From Hydractinia symbiolongicarpus (Eukaryota > Cnidaria > Hydrozoa > Anthoathecata > Hydractiniidae): a DNA stretch of 64,000 nt. The notes below the pieces were generated by a model. It had not been told where the DNA came from. It searched no databases and saw only the letters and a program-made list of their open reading frames with translations. The DNA lies in assembly GCF_029227915.1 (NCBI RefSeq), contig NC_079884.1:9362001-9426000 (forward strand). Reading direction: 5' to 3'. Numbering within the stretch: position 1 is the stretch's first letter; each line of letters begins with the position of its first letter. Shown one piece after another: positions 45,600 through 60,700 of the stretch. The translations under genes and the position numbers were made by a program.

Positions 45600-48220
45600 A
45601 TAGAAAAGTATTTTATAAAAATACACCTAGTCTTTTTGTTTCAATGGGAAAAATATGGCTGTCTTCCAGCAGAAAAAGATAAAGATTTTCTAAACACGCA
45701 GCCTATTTATGCATACACCACAAACAATCCTACACAGTCAACTTTATATATAACAAAAACAAAAGAGAATAACCATATTTCACTTACTTTTCCTTAAGAG
45801 GACATTTATTTTTGAAGTTTTCAGTGATTCCAACTTTAGAATAGGTATTTGAAATACAACTATTAGAGTATGCTAGTTATTAACAAAGGGGAAAATCTAT
45901 GTTTGCGTGTCTTACTCTTTACATAAGTAAGCAGCAGCAATCTAGTTTTGACTGGCTTCTGTAAACATCCTGTTTTGAAATAAATTTAATCAAACTTGAC
46001 AGAACATAAGTATCTTAAGGTAGTGAATGAAAAAGCACAAGTTGCTACTGGTTACCTTGAATTATTCTATTAAATATAAATTTTAAGTTACAAATCTGCA
46101 ACGAAACCAACTGTATTTATCTGAAATAGCGATTTTTTCAAGAAAGATTAAATTTACCTTATGAATCCCGCAAATAAAATGCTATCCAATATTATTTCTA
46201 ATTATAACAAGTTCTCTTTAATTAGAAGCATCTTTGCGACTATCAGGAGTGCCAATTCAGATAAAAAAGAAAATATCTTATAAAAACAATTAAAACTATA
46301 AATAAAAATAATACCTACAAAGTTTAATTATAAATCTAAAAATATTAAGCCCAATTCACATTGTGAACCTTTTGTTGTCAACACTTACAAGTAAATCCAT
46401 GTACATTCATTTTCTTTCTTATGTAAAGGTCTTATATGTGACATTGCTAATGAAAATTTTCTTACGGCCTTATAAACGTGTTGCAAGCTCTTTCAACAGC
46501 AAGTTTTGTTCATAAGACTTTATTGTAAGAAGTTATAATTAGGGAGAAGAAAAGACATCGAATTCTGGTTACATAACATTCGATTTAGTTCATTTGTTTG
46601 AATTTTTCAAAACAAGATAGTAAACATGGCGCCTTTCAAGGATGAGACGTTAGCAGTAGTCAGAAATTATAAAGAACTTTATGATAAAAACATATCCTGA
46701 ATTTTACAAGCGAGACAAAAGGAGAAACGCATGAAAAGCTGTCGCTGAGGCATTACGAGCTGATAGTAACATTTTTAAAACTTGCTTCTGTTTTGATGAC
46801 GCCTTCTTCTTCTTGATACCAAAAGAATAGCTTCCAATTACAGGTTAATTTAATGCAGCCTTTTTGTATTCAAAGTGCTTGAATCCAAGGTCTTAAAAAG
46901 AAATGAATCATGTTTTCATGTAAAACCTTGTGAAATGTTTCAAGTTCTTACAAAAACAATTATGTACATATGAACTAGCTTTACGAAAAAATTCTATGCA
47001 AGGTCTTAAAAACTTGATTTAATCTTTTACAACAAAGATTTACGTAGTTGTGAACTGGGCTTAAATTTTATCTACAAATTAATGTCAATTAATTTTATAA
47101 ATATACAACTCGCAAATATATTCCCCACAAATTTTAATTATAAATCTACAACTATAACTAAAATTAATAACACAATGGCAATCTATGTTCTACCTTTTTT
47201 TCTTTAGTGACATATTCCATGAAACTGTTTTGTTTTGTGATGAAATTAAGCAATTTTATTAGCAGAGAATACTTATTTTATTATCAAATTGTAGTCAAAA
47301 AAAGTATTTCTCCAACAAGAGCGGGATTGGAACTAAAATAAGACAATTAGTCAAAAGCAGGGCCAACAACCCTGGTTGAAAGCCACATGTTGATAATGTT
47401 ATCAAAAGAGCTTTAAAATCAAAATCTCTTTAGCTGATCATAGGCAAGATTCAACGCTTCAAGGTCACCAACAACTTAATTTGTAAAATTATAAATCTAC
47501 AACTCATATTTATACCTACATAAAACACATGGAAACAAATTAAAATGAATTACAAAACACAAAAGACTCTTACAGATTCTACAACTGAAAATAATACCTA
47601 AAAATTTTTTACAACGCTACAGCTTATAATATTCCTACAGATTAATTTAGAAATAAATTCACATCACAGCAATATTTTGCATTATCTTGTAGAATGCTGC
47701 TGAATTCTGCTCACAATTTATTGCGAAACCACTTGTTGCTTCGCCAAACGAAATTATTTCGTTGTGATTTTAATAAAACCACCACAACCCTACTTACGAA
47801 AAAACAAAAGAAATTTCCTTACAAAATTTAAATTATATTCATGTGCGATTCAAAAATATTGCAGGATATTGCAAACATTTGCGTCTTAATTGTTTAACCG
47901 AGATATTGTAGGTTGTTTTCACACCATATCATTATATTGTGACGATCTTATGCAATATTTATCAATTATCTGCAATATATTGATGTAATGTGCAAAAAAA
48001 ATTAAAATAATATAAAATACCTTAAAAATGAATTTACAAAACTACAACTTATAATATTTCCCAGATTACTTTATAAATTTACTGCTAAAAATAGTACCTA
48101 CAAAATGAATTTATGTGCAACTAAAAATGCATTTACAAATTGATAACCAAATAATTATTTCTACAGAATCATTTATTAAATAAAAATTCTTAAAACTAAA
48201 ACAAAAAAAAGTCACAAAAT
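45600..48220. other. Intergenic DNA upstream of RAD50 copy A
   Basis: Very AT-rich. Apart from the MADF relic, it holds a loosely repeated motif (TACAAATTTAATTATAAATC and CTACAACTTATAATATT types, roughly 46,290-48,180). The RAD50 copy A promoter should lie just above 45,578, but I recognise no specific element. Confidence 0.3.
46626..46790 (+). pseudogene. MADF-domain gene relic
   Basis: ATG 46626 opens a 24-codon frame, MAPFKDETLAVVRNYKEL then YDKNIS, ending in TGA. Shifted by one base, similarity carries on (EFYKRDKRRNA, a TGA where a Trp is usual, then KAVAEALRADSNIFK). 'DE.L...VRNY..LYD....EFYK...RRNAW..VA..L' is the MADF pattern of Myb/SANT-like DNA-binding proteins, often associated with PIF/Harbinger transposons. 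One frameshift and one nonsense codon mark it as dead. Confidence 0.5.
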
Positions 48221-48222
48221 AC

Positions 48223-48299
48223 AGAAACAAACAAACAAACAAACAAACAAACAAACAAACAAACAAACAAACAAACAAACAAACAAACAAACAAACAAA
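48223..48299 (+). repeat. (CAAA)n microsatellite
   Basis: About 19 uninterrupted CAAA units, seen directly. Confidence 0.95.
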
Positions 48300-48664
48300 T
48301 AAAAAAAACTAGTACAGTTTGTCATTTGTTGGAAACGTCATTCTATTTTGTTAAGATTATCGGGAACACCACAGGATGTTTACCAACCAGCTTCTTCGTT
48401 ATTCTTTATCTACCATTCTCAATTTGTGGATTCTTGAATACCCCCTAAAATTGGTAGAAGGCAATAGCTTAGCATAATCCTTAATATAAGGAACAAAATT
48501 TACCAAATAGAATTGTAATATTTCAATGTAAACAAAAACACTGTAAAACCATGATTTAGGTGATGAGTTCAACAGCACTGATTTCACTATTGTTTTAAAG
48601 AATTCCTAACAGAAGGCGACCAATTTTTTTTCGATAGTTCATAAGACAAGAATCATTGTGTTAT

Positions 48665-51051
48665 TGAAGATATTATTTCGGTTACTCTGTTTAGTATTCA
48701 TATTACTGTGGAAAGTTTATCATTTCTTGAACATGATAGTTTAGTAGGCGACGTTTCGGGAGATCCTTCTCCCATCATAGGGCAAATTAAAATGATGTTA
48801 AGCATGTATTTATATAATTGCAGAGGATCGAAACTCATAAAAATTAACCAATCAGAAACGAGCTGATAATTACAGTTAATTACGGTAATTAAGATTTTCG
48901 GACCTAGATGTAGGTAACTACTTCTTCTGTAGGGCTGGTAACCAAATCTCAGGACGTTGATACGAGATGCTGTTTATGTGTTTGTTATGTTCTACACTGT
49001 TGATGGTTTCTTTAATCTTTGTGGCCGTTGTCCTGGATTCTCTATCAATGATTTCTTCTCATCCCAATTAAACTGATGATTGCTGCTCCAGCTGTGGTCC
49101 GCAATTTCGTTTTTCTTCACATTTCCGTTTCTCACTGCGCGCATATGCTCTTGTACTTGTTGCTTAAACATTCTTTTGTTTCGCCCATATTCAATCTTTC
49201 AGATTTTTTTGTTCATTTTGTTCACTTCATTGAAGAATTTAAAGAAGGACAAAATATAATAATCCTACTGGCACCTTGTGTGCCAGTAGGAGAACAACTG
49301 TTATCATGAATACACCTGACTACATCGACAAGTGCAACGAACACATCAACAACGGGCCTTACAAACTTCTCAAGAAAGATCCTACAAAAGTCATCAAACG
49401 AGAAACGAGGAACATCTTAGTAGAATTGAAGAAAAAAGAATACATCAACGATAACCTTGTGACGGACCACCACCGCGATTTTACGGACTACCAAAAATTC
49501 ATAAACAGGGAAATCCAATTCGACCAATAGTCTCAAGTGGCAACAGCAAGTGGCCAAAGCAAAAACTCAAAAGAATTTTCGAAATACATCAGAGAAATAA
49601 GGATAGCAGACAACGAATGCATGGTATCACTTGATGTCACATCACTCTACACAAATGTTCCCATAAAAGACAACTTAAACATCATTAAAGACCTTATCAA
49701 AAACGATGCTGCATTCGGTGAAAAGACAAAGATTCCAGTACCAGATTTTCTGCGTTTGGTCAAACTTGTTCTAACCAAAACATGGTATCTGTTTAATAAG
49801 AACTTCTACACTCGAATGGACGGAGTTACTATGGGAGGCCCTGCATCATCAGTAGGCGCAGAAATATACATGGAAACACACGAGACAACAGCATTAGTCA
49901 CATTAAACAGACGTTCAAAGGTTTGGAAAAGATTTGTTGACGACGTATTTGCCATAATAAAAAAATCTCATCCAGAAGAGTTCCATAAACACATCAACGG
50001 TCTACATTAACAAATCAAATTCACTGTTGAGTTTGAACACGATGGAAGTATCGCTTTCCTGGACACTTTGGTCAAACACAAGAATAGTTCCATTTCAGTT
50101 TCACTATATCGTAAACCAACACACACTGACCAGTACCTTAACTTCGAATCAAACCATCAGAAATCTTGCAAAGAAAGTGTCATATCTTCATTACTGAATC
50201 GTGGCAATAAGCGCAGTCAGTGACAAGCAGGAGAGGAAAGAAGAAATTCGACGTGTAAGAAATGCATTAATGGCAAATGGATACAGTCATAAAGTCATCA
50301 CGCAAGTAGAAAAAAAAATGAAGAGAAGATGCAACGAAGACAACAAGGAAACATCAGAGGAATTTACCGCATCAGCATTCCCACCCTTCGCACCAGATCC
50401 CAGCGAGATCTTTCGTCGAGTTTTAAAGCAACACCATATCAAATGCATTCTTAACTCTAAAGAGACCCTAAGAAGCACTTTGTCTAAACCAAAAGACTAA
50501 ATAAATCTGAAAGAACAAAGCAATGTTGTTTACGAAATCCCGTGTAAAGATTGTGACGCAGTGTATATAGGCGAAACAAAAAGAAAGTTTAAGCAACGAG
50601 TACAAGAACGTATGCGCGCAGTGAGAAACAGAGATGTGAAGAAAAACGAAATTGCGGACCACAGCTGGAGCAGCAATCATCAGTTTAATTTGGATGAGAA
50701 GAAAATCATTGACACAGAATCCAGAATCACGGCCAGGAAGATTAAAGAAACCATCAACAGTGCAGAACGTAACAAACACATAAACCACATCTCGTATCAA
50801 CGTCCTGAGATTTGGTTACCAGCCCTACAGAAGAAGTAGTTACCTACATCTAGGTCCGAAAATCTTAATTACCGTAATTAACTGCAATTATCAGCTCGTT
50901 TCTGATTGGTTAATTTTTATCAATTCCTATCCTCTGCAATTATATAAATACATGCTTAACATCATTTTAATTTGCCCTATGATGAGAGAAGGATCTCCAG
51001 AAACGTCGCCTACTAAATTATCATGTTCAAGAAATTATAAACTTTCCACAG
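48665..51051 (+). mobile_element. Penelope-like retroelement, defective, with inverted 5' segment
   Basis: The plus-strand body is 49276-51051. At 48703-49195 there is an inverted copy of the element's own 3' part (the last ~100 codons plus tail), a partial-dimer or inverted layout often seen in Penelope-like elements. The 3' tail contains a stem GAGA..TCTC followed by GAAACGTCGCC, similar in position to the hammerhead motifs of such elements. It lies between the two RAD50 copies. Confidence 0.75.
49276..50839 (+). pseudogene. Penelope-like reverse transcriptase with GIY-YIG endonuclease, broken
   Basis: Fragments in several frames give the RT core. A degenerate LPKIHK-type block lies near 49,485 in another frame. 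Motif A is MVSLDVTSLYTNVP, motif B GVTMGGPASS, motif C FVDDVF, motif D GSIAFLDTLV and motif E LYRKPTH. The C-terminal part has DAVYIGETKRKFKQR, the GIY-YIG nuclease signature, and ends PALQKK at 50,839. In-frame TAA codons occur at 50008-50010 and 50498-50500, with frameshifts near 49,500 and 50,200. The N-terminal RT region is missing. The combination of this RT type and GIY-YIG identifies Penelope-like elements. Not functional. Confidence 0.8.
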
Positions 51052-51766
51052 TAAAAATCATTGTATTTGCTGCACGAGTTTAGGAACATTTTTTTGCTGC
51101 AAAATGTAGCTGGTAACATGTTGATCGTTATTTCCCACAGCTAACATTATTTAGTCAAAAGTTAGTTTTTTTTGTTTGTCACATAACGTAATACCATAAA
51201 AAAAACCTACTGATGAAGGTTTAGCCAGGCATTTTCCATCTTTTTACAAAAAATAACAAAGTACTTTATTAACAAATCAGAAAATTAGAGCATAAAAAAA
51301 AAAACCTAGTCTAGTAAAAACACATTTTCTAGCAGAAAATGAAAGCAAGATGCCTCTTTGATCATCTTGTTGTTTAAGAAAATAAAAACTAACGAGGAAA
51401 TTGCATAAGTGCATAATTTAAAAAATAAAAATTATTTGGTTGTGAAACGGTGATACATTATTATTGAATAGGGAAAAAAAGCATAGCCAATTCAATTGTT
51501 GGCTAAAAATGTTTGTCCATAACATGGATATGAAATTAAGGCACTGCCTAATTAACAAAAACACAAGATTAAGATAGTTGAAAAATAGCAATCTCTGTCA
51601 CTGCAAATTGATCTATAATCAATCTAAAACACATAGTACCATAATAATGTTTTTCCTTAAGCATGGCAGAATAAATAAAATGGTGAACTGGTATTACTAA
51701 CTCCTTATTTTTTATTACACAACCCAATGTTAAAAGTATCACATTATGTTATTTGAAAAACATCAC

Positions 51767-54700
51767 TCACTCTTCATCTTTGTATACACGGAAATAATAC
51801 TCAACAAAATCTGATCTACCAAGGGCCTGTACAAACTCTTCATTATGGGTGATGATTAATAATTGAAAATTCCTTTGTTGCCTACGAACTTCTATAATAC
51901 TAAAGAAAAATGAAATTCTTTTCAAGACATCTTTGAATGAAATTAACAATAAAATAAATTTAACATACTCTCGGAGTGAGCTTGCTAAACTTGCAATGTT
52001 TTCTTCATCTAAGTTTGTGGTAGGTTCGTCCAGCGCTAAGATCCCACAGTTGAGACAAAACGTTTCAGCAAGTGCCAAACGAATGATGATAGATGCTAGT
52101 ACCTTATTGTAAATATTTTATAGTGGTCACCAAATATTGTTATTTTTTGCATTGTTATTTTATAAAGATTAAAAAAAAAATTAATCAGATATTGACAAAA
52201 ATTATGTATAATTTATGTATAATTTACAGTAAAGACTGAAATAAGCACTCTTATAAATCTTCCCACAATATCGAACATAATAGAAACAACTACTTTAGAA
52301 AACATTACTTCACCTGTACCTTGATTAAGTTCATCAAAAATCTATTTTAACAAAACATAAATAACCATGGGATGCCACTCCTGACGTCCCAATGAACTAA
52401 CATTTAGAACATGTAGGGCCCTTAAAAATTAGTACATGATCAAAATCCTACTTTTGATATTCATTGTGGAATATTTGTCTTATCTATGTATAATATGCTA
52501 ATACACCTACGTGAAACAATAAGTTCAATATTATGATGTCCATTAGCTAAACGTCAAAAGAACCATACTAACATTACGTAATCACGTCAATAGAATCATA
52601 AGACCTCTCTGAACTGTTCCCCGTAACCTAGTCAAGTAGATATTCCACAGGCTATTCAACCAATGCACAAAGTTGACATGTTCACATTTTTCTTATTCAA
52701 CTAATCTTATATACTAATATGGTAACTGTATTGCACTATACTAATATGGTAACTATTGTACTACAACATGTTCACTTTCCTTTGATTAAACATTGAGAGT
52801 GAATGAGTTTTTTATGAACTACATTTTAAAAATAATTAGGTCAAAATATGGCCAGACAAACTTGAGGTTATCCTCCAGAAAGCTTGTTCCATTTGGAATG
52901 GTATAATCTTAATACAGATATCAAGTCTAAAGATATGATTATTGAAGACTTACGATATACTATTATTATCTAATTTTATACATTTTAAAAGTAATTTTAA
53001 AAGGGCAACTGTTATTGAACATGCTAATGCAACAAATTCTTGTAGAGCGAGAGACCAGGTTACGTACTTCAAATGATTTTAGTTGATAATCTCAGTAACA
53101 AACACATAATCAAAAAATTATAGGATTAATACACAAAAAACTGTATGTGTCGTAAACCAAAGCAAAAAAACTGTTCTTGTACTAAGACCGTGCTCAAAAA
53201 TATTAATAAAATCCTTGTTTTAAGAATTAACAGATTTTTAGTATTAGAAATCAATTTAAATAAAACATAAAATAAAAGAGAATCAAGACTTACCTTTTGA
53301 CCAGCACTGCACCTGCTTTTCATATCAAGATATTTATCTGATTTTATCATACAAACCTAAAAGACAAGAGCCAATTTAACTAATACCGATGTAAAAATAA
53401 GCATACATTAATCATACCATGACAAAATGTAAAAGAGGGATCAGATTAACTTTAGGCCATAAACTTTTATTATCAAAATTTCATTTCGGCTGAATGTACT
53501 AAGTTTTTAAAATTTATGAGTCTTAAATGTTCTTAATTGATTTTTTTTAAATAGTTGCTAAATCATATATTTTCACAGGAAAAAAGAGGAAAAGATTAAA
53601 GTTTATAAAAGGCAAAAAAAATTGTAAAGGATTGGAACATATGGATTTTTTGTTTGAAAATCACTTTTCTTAGTATAACTAAATTGCTTACGCGATAATT
53701 GTATGATCTTCTTGCTTTTGAAGCTCCACTTCCATCATCATCATCTTCAGCAACAACTTCGATGGTGTCAATATCTACACAAATAATAACATTTTGCTGA
53801 TGTTAACAAAAATTAACTAACAGAGAAAAACAAATATAGAAACTCATTGGAATATGCTCACATCTTCAAAAATAAATGTCCTCACCATATCCTTTGTAAG
53901 TTTTCATCCAATACTCTTTAATAATTTTATTTATTTCTTTTAATTTTAAGCTGTGATATTTCATGATAGCTTTATCCAAAGCTTTATAATACTTATCTAA
54001 GTCTTTATTAACCAGTTCTGTAGTTCGAATGTCAATCTTCATATCACAATGTTTTTTTTCAGCGTTCTCATATAAACTGCTATCTAAAAAACATATTAGT
54101 TTGCTTCACAACTTAGTAAAAACGCAGACATTTACACTTTTCATTCTTATATTTTTTAATAATGACAAAGGTTTTCTATTTTATCCAAAATAAAATTCTA
54201 TAATTCAAATTTTGTAGTGAGGGTTTGCACGTGTCTTTTAAATTTGATAGGTAAAATAATTTCATACCTTTAAAACAACTTAATTTTTCTGAAAAAAGAT
54301 TTTACTTTATGAGAAAGTATCAAGTACGGAAGGTAAAAGAATTTAAAATCAGTTCCAGTTAGTGGAAATTCAAGTTATAATGATTAAAATGAAAGCAATA
54401 AAGAAAAAAAAACAAAACTACTAAGCTATCAATTTTCTACTTCAGCAGATTTTTAGGCTAGGTAAAGAACATTGAAAATGTGTTAGCTGCACTTTTAACA
54501 ATGTATGGATTATTCAAGTTAAGAAGACTGACAATAAATTCCTGGTATATTGAGCATTTAAAAAAATAATAATAATAATTTTAAATCACCGGAATTTCTT
54601 GCTTTAGACGGGGGACTTAATAGAAGAAGGCTAAATAAATAATAGAATTTTAAGCAGAATGTTAAGCACTATATCTATTTTTCGAGTCAATACATAATGT

Positions 54701-57700
54701 TAAGTTCATCAATTCATCAGCATCTTCATCTAACAGAAATAGAAGTTCTACATCTTCCATGCACCGCTTCTCTTCTGCAACATCAAACGAATTTAAGAAA
54801 ACATCTACGTTATCAGATGCACCCCACAGCTGATTCAGTAAGCTGGTGCAAGCACCATACCTGATGTATATGATTTTAATGCATCCGATCCCTCTGGTTT
54901 AGTTGAAAATGTACACATTTTGAATGTTTGAATAACAATTTCTTTTGGCAATAGTTCCTATGCATGGAGATCCCATTCTACCATTTGTTTTTTTGATGAG
55001 TCTCTAATATTTCCTTGCTCAGTGAATGTAAATAACTTATCTGAAAGCCATTTATCGTAGCTCTCCGGTACTGCTTCATACTTATTTTCCATGACAAATA
55101 TTCACTGGAAATTGGAAGATAGACTTATAAATCCTGAAACATACACAGCACTATTGGAGTGAAAAAAATGTTGATGCTGCATGTGGATATCACTGTATAT
55201 GAAGTTAAATCAACAAATAATATCGAGCTTTTTTGACTACTTTTATATTATTTTTTTTTTAAAAAAAAGGGAGGGGGGGGGGTAAATAAAGGGAGGGGAT
55301 TAAATGCTTTTTTTAATAAAGGGAGAGGGCTACAAAGAGGAATTACAGTAATAAAGGTTCCCGTTAAAGAAATGTCCTGTTTCAGCTAAAATAAGGCCTT
55401 TTTTCCAATTTATAATATGTTCACCAACACTTGAATCATAATTAGTAGAATTATGTTCATTGATCAGTAACCTGTAATAATTTTTTTATTTTCTACACAG
55501 ATATACTTCAAAATAACGAAAGGACATTCTCTTTTCCTCTTTATGTCAACTTTTTTTTATATAATTAGCTTTTCACTAAAAATCAAAGTTAAAAATTAAA
55601 TTTTTAGAGAGGTTAGTACTTAATACTGTTTTATTAACGAATGTAGTGTTATTCAGAAACAACGTACAAACAAACAAACAAACAAGCTTACTTAATTCCC
55701 TCTTACAACGTGATACTTCATCTTCAAACCCTTTCAATTGACCTTCAAGGTTTGCACAATCTTTATGATGCTCATTTAAAATTTGTTGACATGTCGAATA
55801 CTCATCAACTACATTTTGGTGAACACCATACTCGCTTAACTGGTTTTCCAACTCCTTTATGCTGTCATCAAGTTTTTGTATTTCTTTATTTGTTTCTATT
55901 AATTGGATATTATCATCAAGTTCCCTCTTTCTCAACTCTTTTTGTGAAAGTTCTTCTCGAATACTATCAATCTCACTCGTTTTTTCCCTTAATTCGTTTT
56001 TTTTCTGTTTTAGCTGTTGCTCAATTATTTCAATTTCCTCATTCTTATCATCCACTGCCGTGCCTTTTCCTGAAGTGATGAATCTAGAAACCAAAAACGA
56101 CAAGGTAAAAAATAAGAACTTAGTTTAACTTGGATTAAAATTTTACTCATTACTAACTTATTAATATCTTTTGTGTAACTAGAAATGCTAGTTTTATAAT
56201 TTCTTATTCTTTCCAACTTGTCTCTGGTTACTTTCTCATTTTCTTCTTTCTTTAAGATAACTTGTTTTTTCTTTTTAAGTTCTTTTTTAATGCGAGCGTT
56301 AAGAGGCCGTATTTGACCAGTTGCTTGCTTAATTTCTTTTTTATATGCTTGTACAGCAGATGATATTTCTTCTTTTTGCTTTTGTAGCTGAAGACTTTGC
56401 TGAAGTTCTGACTGCAGACTTAGCTAAAACAAATAACACAATGTATTTTGTCCCAAATTTAATCAATAACAATAGATAAGTTGCTACATGTAAAAATGCT
56501 TCAGCTATGCATAATTTGTCACCTCATATTCTATCTCCCAGTGTTTGGGCAAAAATTGGGCTTTCAAATAGTAACACTTCATGCTGCTTATGAAAGCAAA
56601 TTTAGGTGAAAAGAGGAAAGCCTATATAAAGTAAACTGGGGAAGTCCTTCCTATGTTTGACAAAAATTGAAGCTTGTACACGACAACACACATGCCAATA
56701 CTCACTTTCTGAGATGTCAATTCATTAATACTTTTATTCTGCAGAGATAGTTGTTTCTCATATTCCATCAGCTGATCATTTTTTTGTCCAATGTTTTGAC
56801 TCAAATGATCAACTTGACTTTGTTTTACTTGAACCTCTTCACGTAATGATTGCATTGTTTTACCACTTGTGACACCAGATAATTTACTATTTTCGAGATT
56901 TAGCTGGATATCAAAATCTACAAGAATAAAAATTAGTATATAAACTTTCATTGAGATTCAAACAAAAGTTTGTTTCTAACAATTAAAAAGACTAATAGGC
57001 ATTCAAAGAAAAATTGGAGAACATCTATCAAACGTGAAGAATTTAAACAAATAAAGGCAGAAATGGTAACACAAGTATGAAGACACAAAAACAAATTAAC
57101 TTAGAGATAAGCACGTCATGGATTGATGTATCATACAATACTGGAATTGGGGTGCTTAACATCATACACTGCATTTGGTACATGTTGCACAGAGATTGTT
57201 ATGCTGTCGCCATAAAAAATTCCTCAACATCCTAAATGCTGTCATTCATCATGAAAGTTATGACTTTTGCAACACTATCATTATCAGTATATGTATGTGC
57301 ATTTTTATTAACAAATATAATAAAATAGTAAAAAATATTGAGAATAACAATAATTATTATTAAATATTATTAATAAATATATGAATAATATTTTTAAGTT
57401 GAAATTTAAGGACATTAAGTATTATATTACAATGCTCCCTTCAGTATTTTAAAACATTTTGGAAAAATTGTTGCATGTGTGCTGTGGACACAATGAAATC
57501 ATCTAGAGTAGTTTATTTTCAAATAATGTTAATGTTTTTATTTTAATGCATTTACAAGAAAAAATACACTAAAAATAAAATAATAGACAGATAATAAGAC
57601 ACAATAATAGACAAATAATTACAAGATTTAAATCGGCATAACATTAAAGAAAAGCTGGTCTAATGTCTAATGAATGGGGATATTTTATTTCATTTGCAAA

Positions 57701-60700
57701 AAAGACTTTAAAATAGCATGTTACCACCAAACATTTCAGACATTCCACTAAGTGCACGATGAAAAAAATGACAAACTCACAAATGTCAATTACACTTGAT
57801 GACTTTCTAAGAATATGTATCTGAACAAAGCTGGTATAATAACTTAATGAGAAACTCTGGATCCCCTCAATATCAATATTTGAAATGATTCATCTTCCCC
57901 CAGTTAGTTTTGGAGGAAGAGGGGAAGAGTGGTTTCCATTTAAGTCACATAATTTTTTGGAATTTGAACGTACAGCGCAGCATTAGGTATTCCACAAATA
58001 GCTTAACAGGAATAACAATAAAAAACCAGAGGAAAATTCAAACTGGATTAATTATTACAAGCATTTTAAAAAGCATTGTGCTAATTAATTCAGCTATTCC
58101 ACAATAAAAATATTGGCTAGAAAAAAAGGTTGAAAATACCAAAAGATATAGATATTATAGTCCAGCCACAGTTATATAGAATATTTTATTCCAAATTTTT
58201 ACAACATTTTAAAATTATACATGAAAGTAGAAATATACCTTGTATTTGCGAAAGATGATTATCCAATACAGACATATCAGACTCCATTGAACGTGCAATT
58301 TTCAGTGCAGTCTCAGCTAAGTTCTTTGTTAATTCGATCTAGAAATTGTAAGAACATCAATACTTCAATTAGGTGCCTCTGAAAAAGGGTTTTGCAGTTT
58401 AATAAAGAATTAAATTAAAAAAGTGAAAATTAAGGTAATTAGGTAAGTTGAAAAAAATAATCTATAAATAGAATACATATATTAGGGCTGAACAAATTGA
58501 AACAGCTAGAACAGACACAAAGGTCGCATTTTGTATGTCCAACTTGAATTTTGATCATTTTCACACATCTAATATGTTTCAATTAAGTGTTCAATTAAGA
58601 GTTAAATCTTAAATAGCCCCTCAAAAAGTGTTATTATGTGTTGGCATAAAAAGATTGGCAAGTTTGCAACAAACAAAACAAAACCAATAATTTCATTTTA
58701 CAAAAAAGAAATTAACGTGGTAAAATACAAAAAATTAGCATGGGAAAATACAAAAAAACAAACCTTAGTCAGATTCTGTCTTTCTTTCTCGATCTCCTTT
58801 GTTAGATCACCAACTTTTTCTTTAAAAAGAGGTAGTTCATTCAGAAGAGTGTCAACCTATGAGAAAGAACAAAAAAAACAACCTTAGTCAGATTCTTCCT
58901 TTCTTTCTTGATCTCCTTTGTTAGATCACAAGCTTTTTCTTTAAGAAGAGGTAGTTCATTCAGAAGAGTGTCAACCTAAAATCATTACACTATTTTTTTT
59001 CTAAAAAAAACTGACTTGAATGACAGGCAAGAAAGATGAGAACAATATCTTTTATTTGTCCTAATGTTGATAGCACCACAAGACTAAGTAAAATTCAGAC
59101 GACCCTTTCTTTTCATGACATTTGAATTGTTAATTTCAGTGACTTAAATTACAGTAATTACTTTTGTGGTCACAAAGTGATGTGCATAATACCAGGGACC
59201 ACTGCCTGTGTAGCATCAAACTTAAACTAACATCACATTATGGCAAATTAGGAGTGTCATTATTTCTGACAATACGAACACCAAAATCTACATGTATTTG
59301 ATGGTAAGTGCTGCCAGAAATAATTTAATAAACATTATCATTAGTCAAAATCATCAGGATCAAGTTTTTTCTTGATATATTTTCAGTGATAATGAAGACT
59401 GAGGTTCGACAGGCTATATCATCAATGATTACCCTTTTTTACACTTTTTACAAAGATACTAAATATATATTCTCAGTGTTGTTGTATAATAGATATTTTC
59501 TGCAAATTGTGTTTTTGATAATAGTGCACTGACCGATAATGATAATGCCATCCTAACGTATGTTATTGTGTAGGGTGTATTGTTTAAACAAAGTTGTAAA
59601 AAACTTGTTAATAAAACGTCATTTAAAGTAAAATTAACAACTTCGCAAATTTATAAGGACTGGAGTTAATTTTTTAGGCAGTCTAGACAGGACCTCAAAT
59701 TCATTAAAAAATAGCTCTCTTCATGTAATGTATAAAAAGCCCTGTGTGGAAATTCCTCATGACGCAAAAAAATATATATTGTGTTTAACTTACAACAGAT
59801 TTCACAGGTGCTAAATCCATCAATTTCTCATTCAGTTTTCTTTCTTTATCCAATGCAATCTGGTTTTTATTTCTTTTCTCAGGAACATGGATTAATTTGT
59901 TGCTTAACTAAAAAGATGGAGCTGTTAAAGATATAAAACTTGTACATTTCTGAAATAGGAAAAAGTCTGCCTTAAAAATAGCAGAGAATCTTTACCACAA
60001 TGTAATTTACAAGAAACTAAAGCAAAAGTTTTCCAAACGAGTAGTGTACAATGTTAAAACTTGTAAATCCATATCAAGAAATTATACAATGCAGTAAAAC
60101 CACCAGAATATTGAAGACAGTAGCAATCAATTAAAATTTTATTATCCCACCTCTTCGACCAGTTCTTTAACACTGTTTTGTAAAACAAACTTCCTATGAC
60201 ATAGTGGGCATCCCTTCTCTTTGACTTCATCATCTTGAAGCTGCTGTATGTATTTTTCATAGATTCTTTCAAATGCATCAATTTCGAAAAGGGCACTATA
60301 ATAAATAATTTTAAATTACAAAAGCAAGATTAAGTAAGTGTCATCTGTCATCTGAAGTAAGTTACATACTTTCATAACATTTGAAACAACTTAGTACTTA
60401 GTACGAGTTTATGAAAATCACAAGATTGTAAAGCTTCTTTTAATCAGCATTAGGCTAACAGGCTAATACCTTAGCAGACCACATGTGATGTAAAGAAAAT
60501 ATGCCTTAAAGCAATTATTTTTCTAGACCTTTTTTCACAAGGGATTTACATTATACTATTGCCATCTAGCAGGCTAATATTTACGAACAACCAACAAAAA
60601 AAAGCATATATGTATAATGAGCAAAATTTGACAGGAGTGTATTCCTAGCTTATAAGCAAATTATGAGCCTTAAATCTAAAATAGAAATATGCTATATAGC

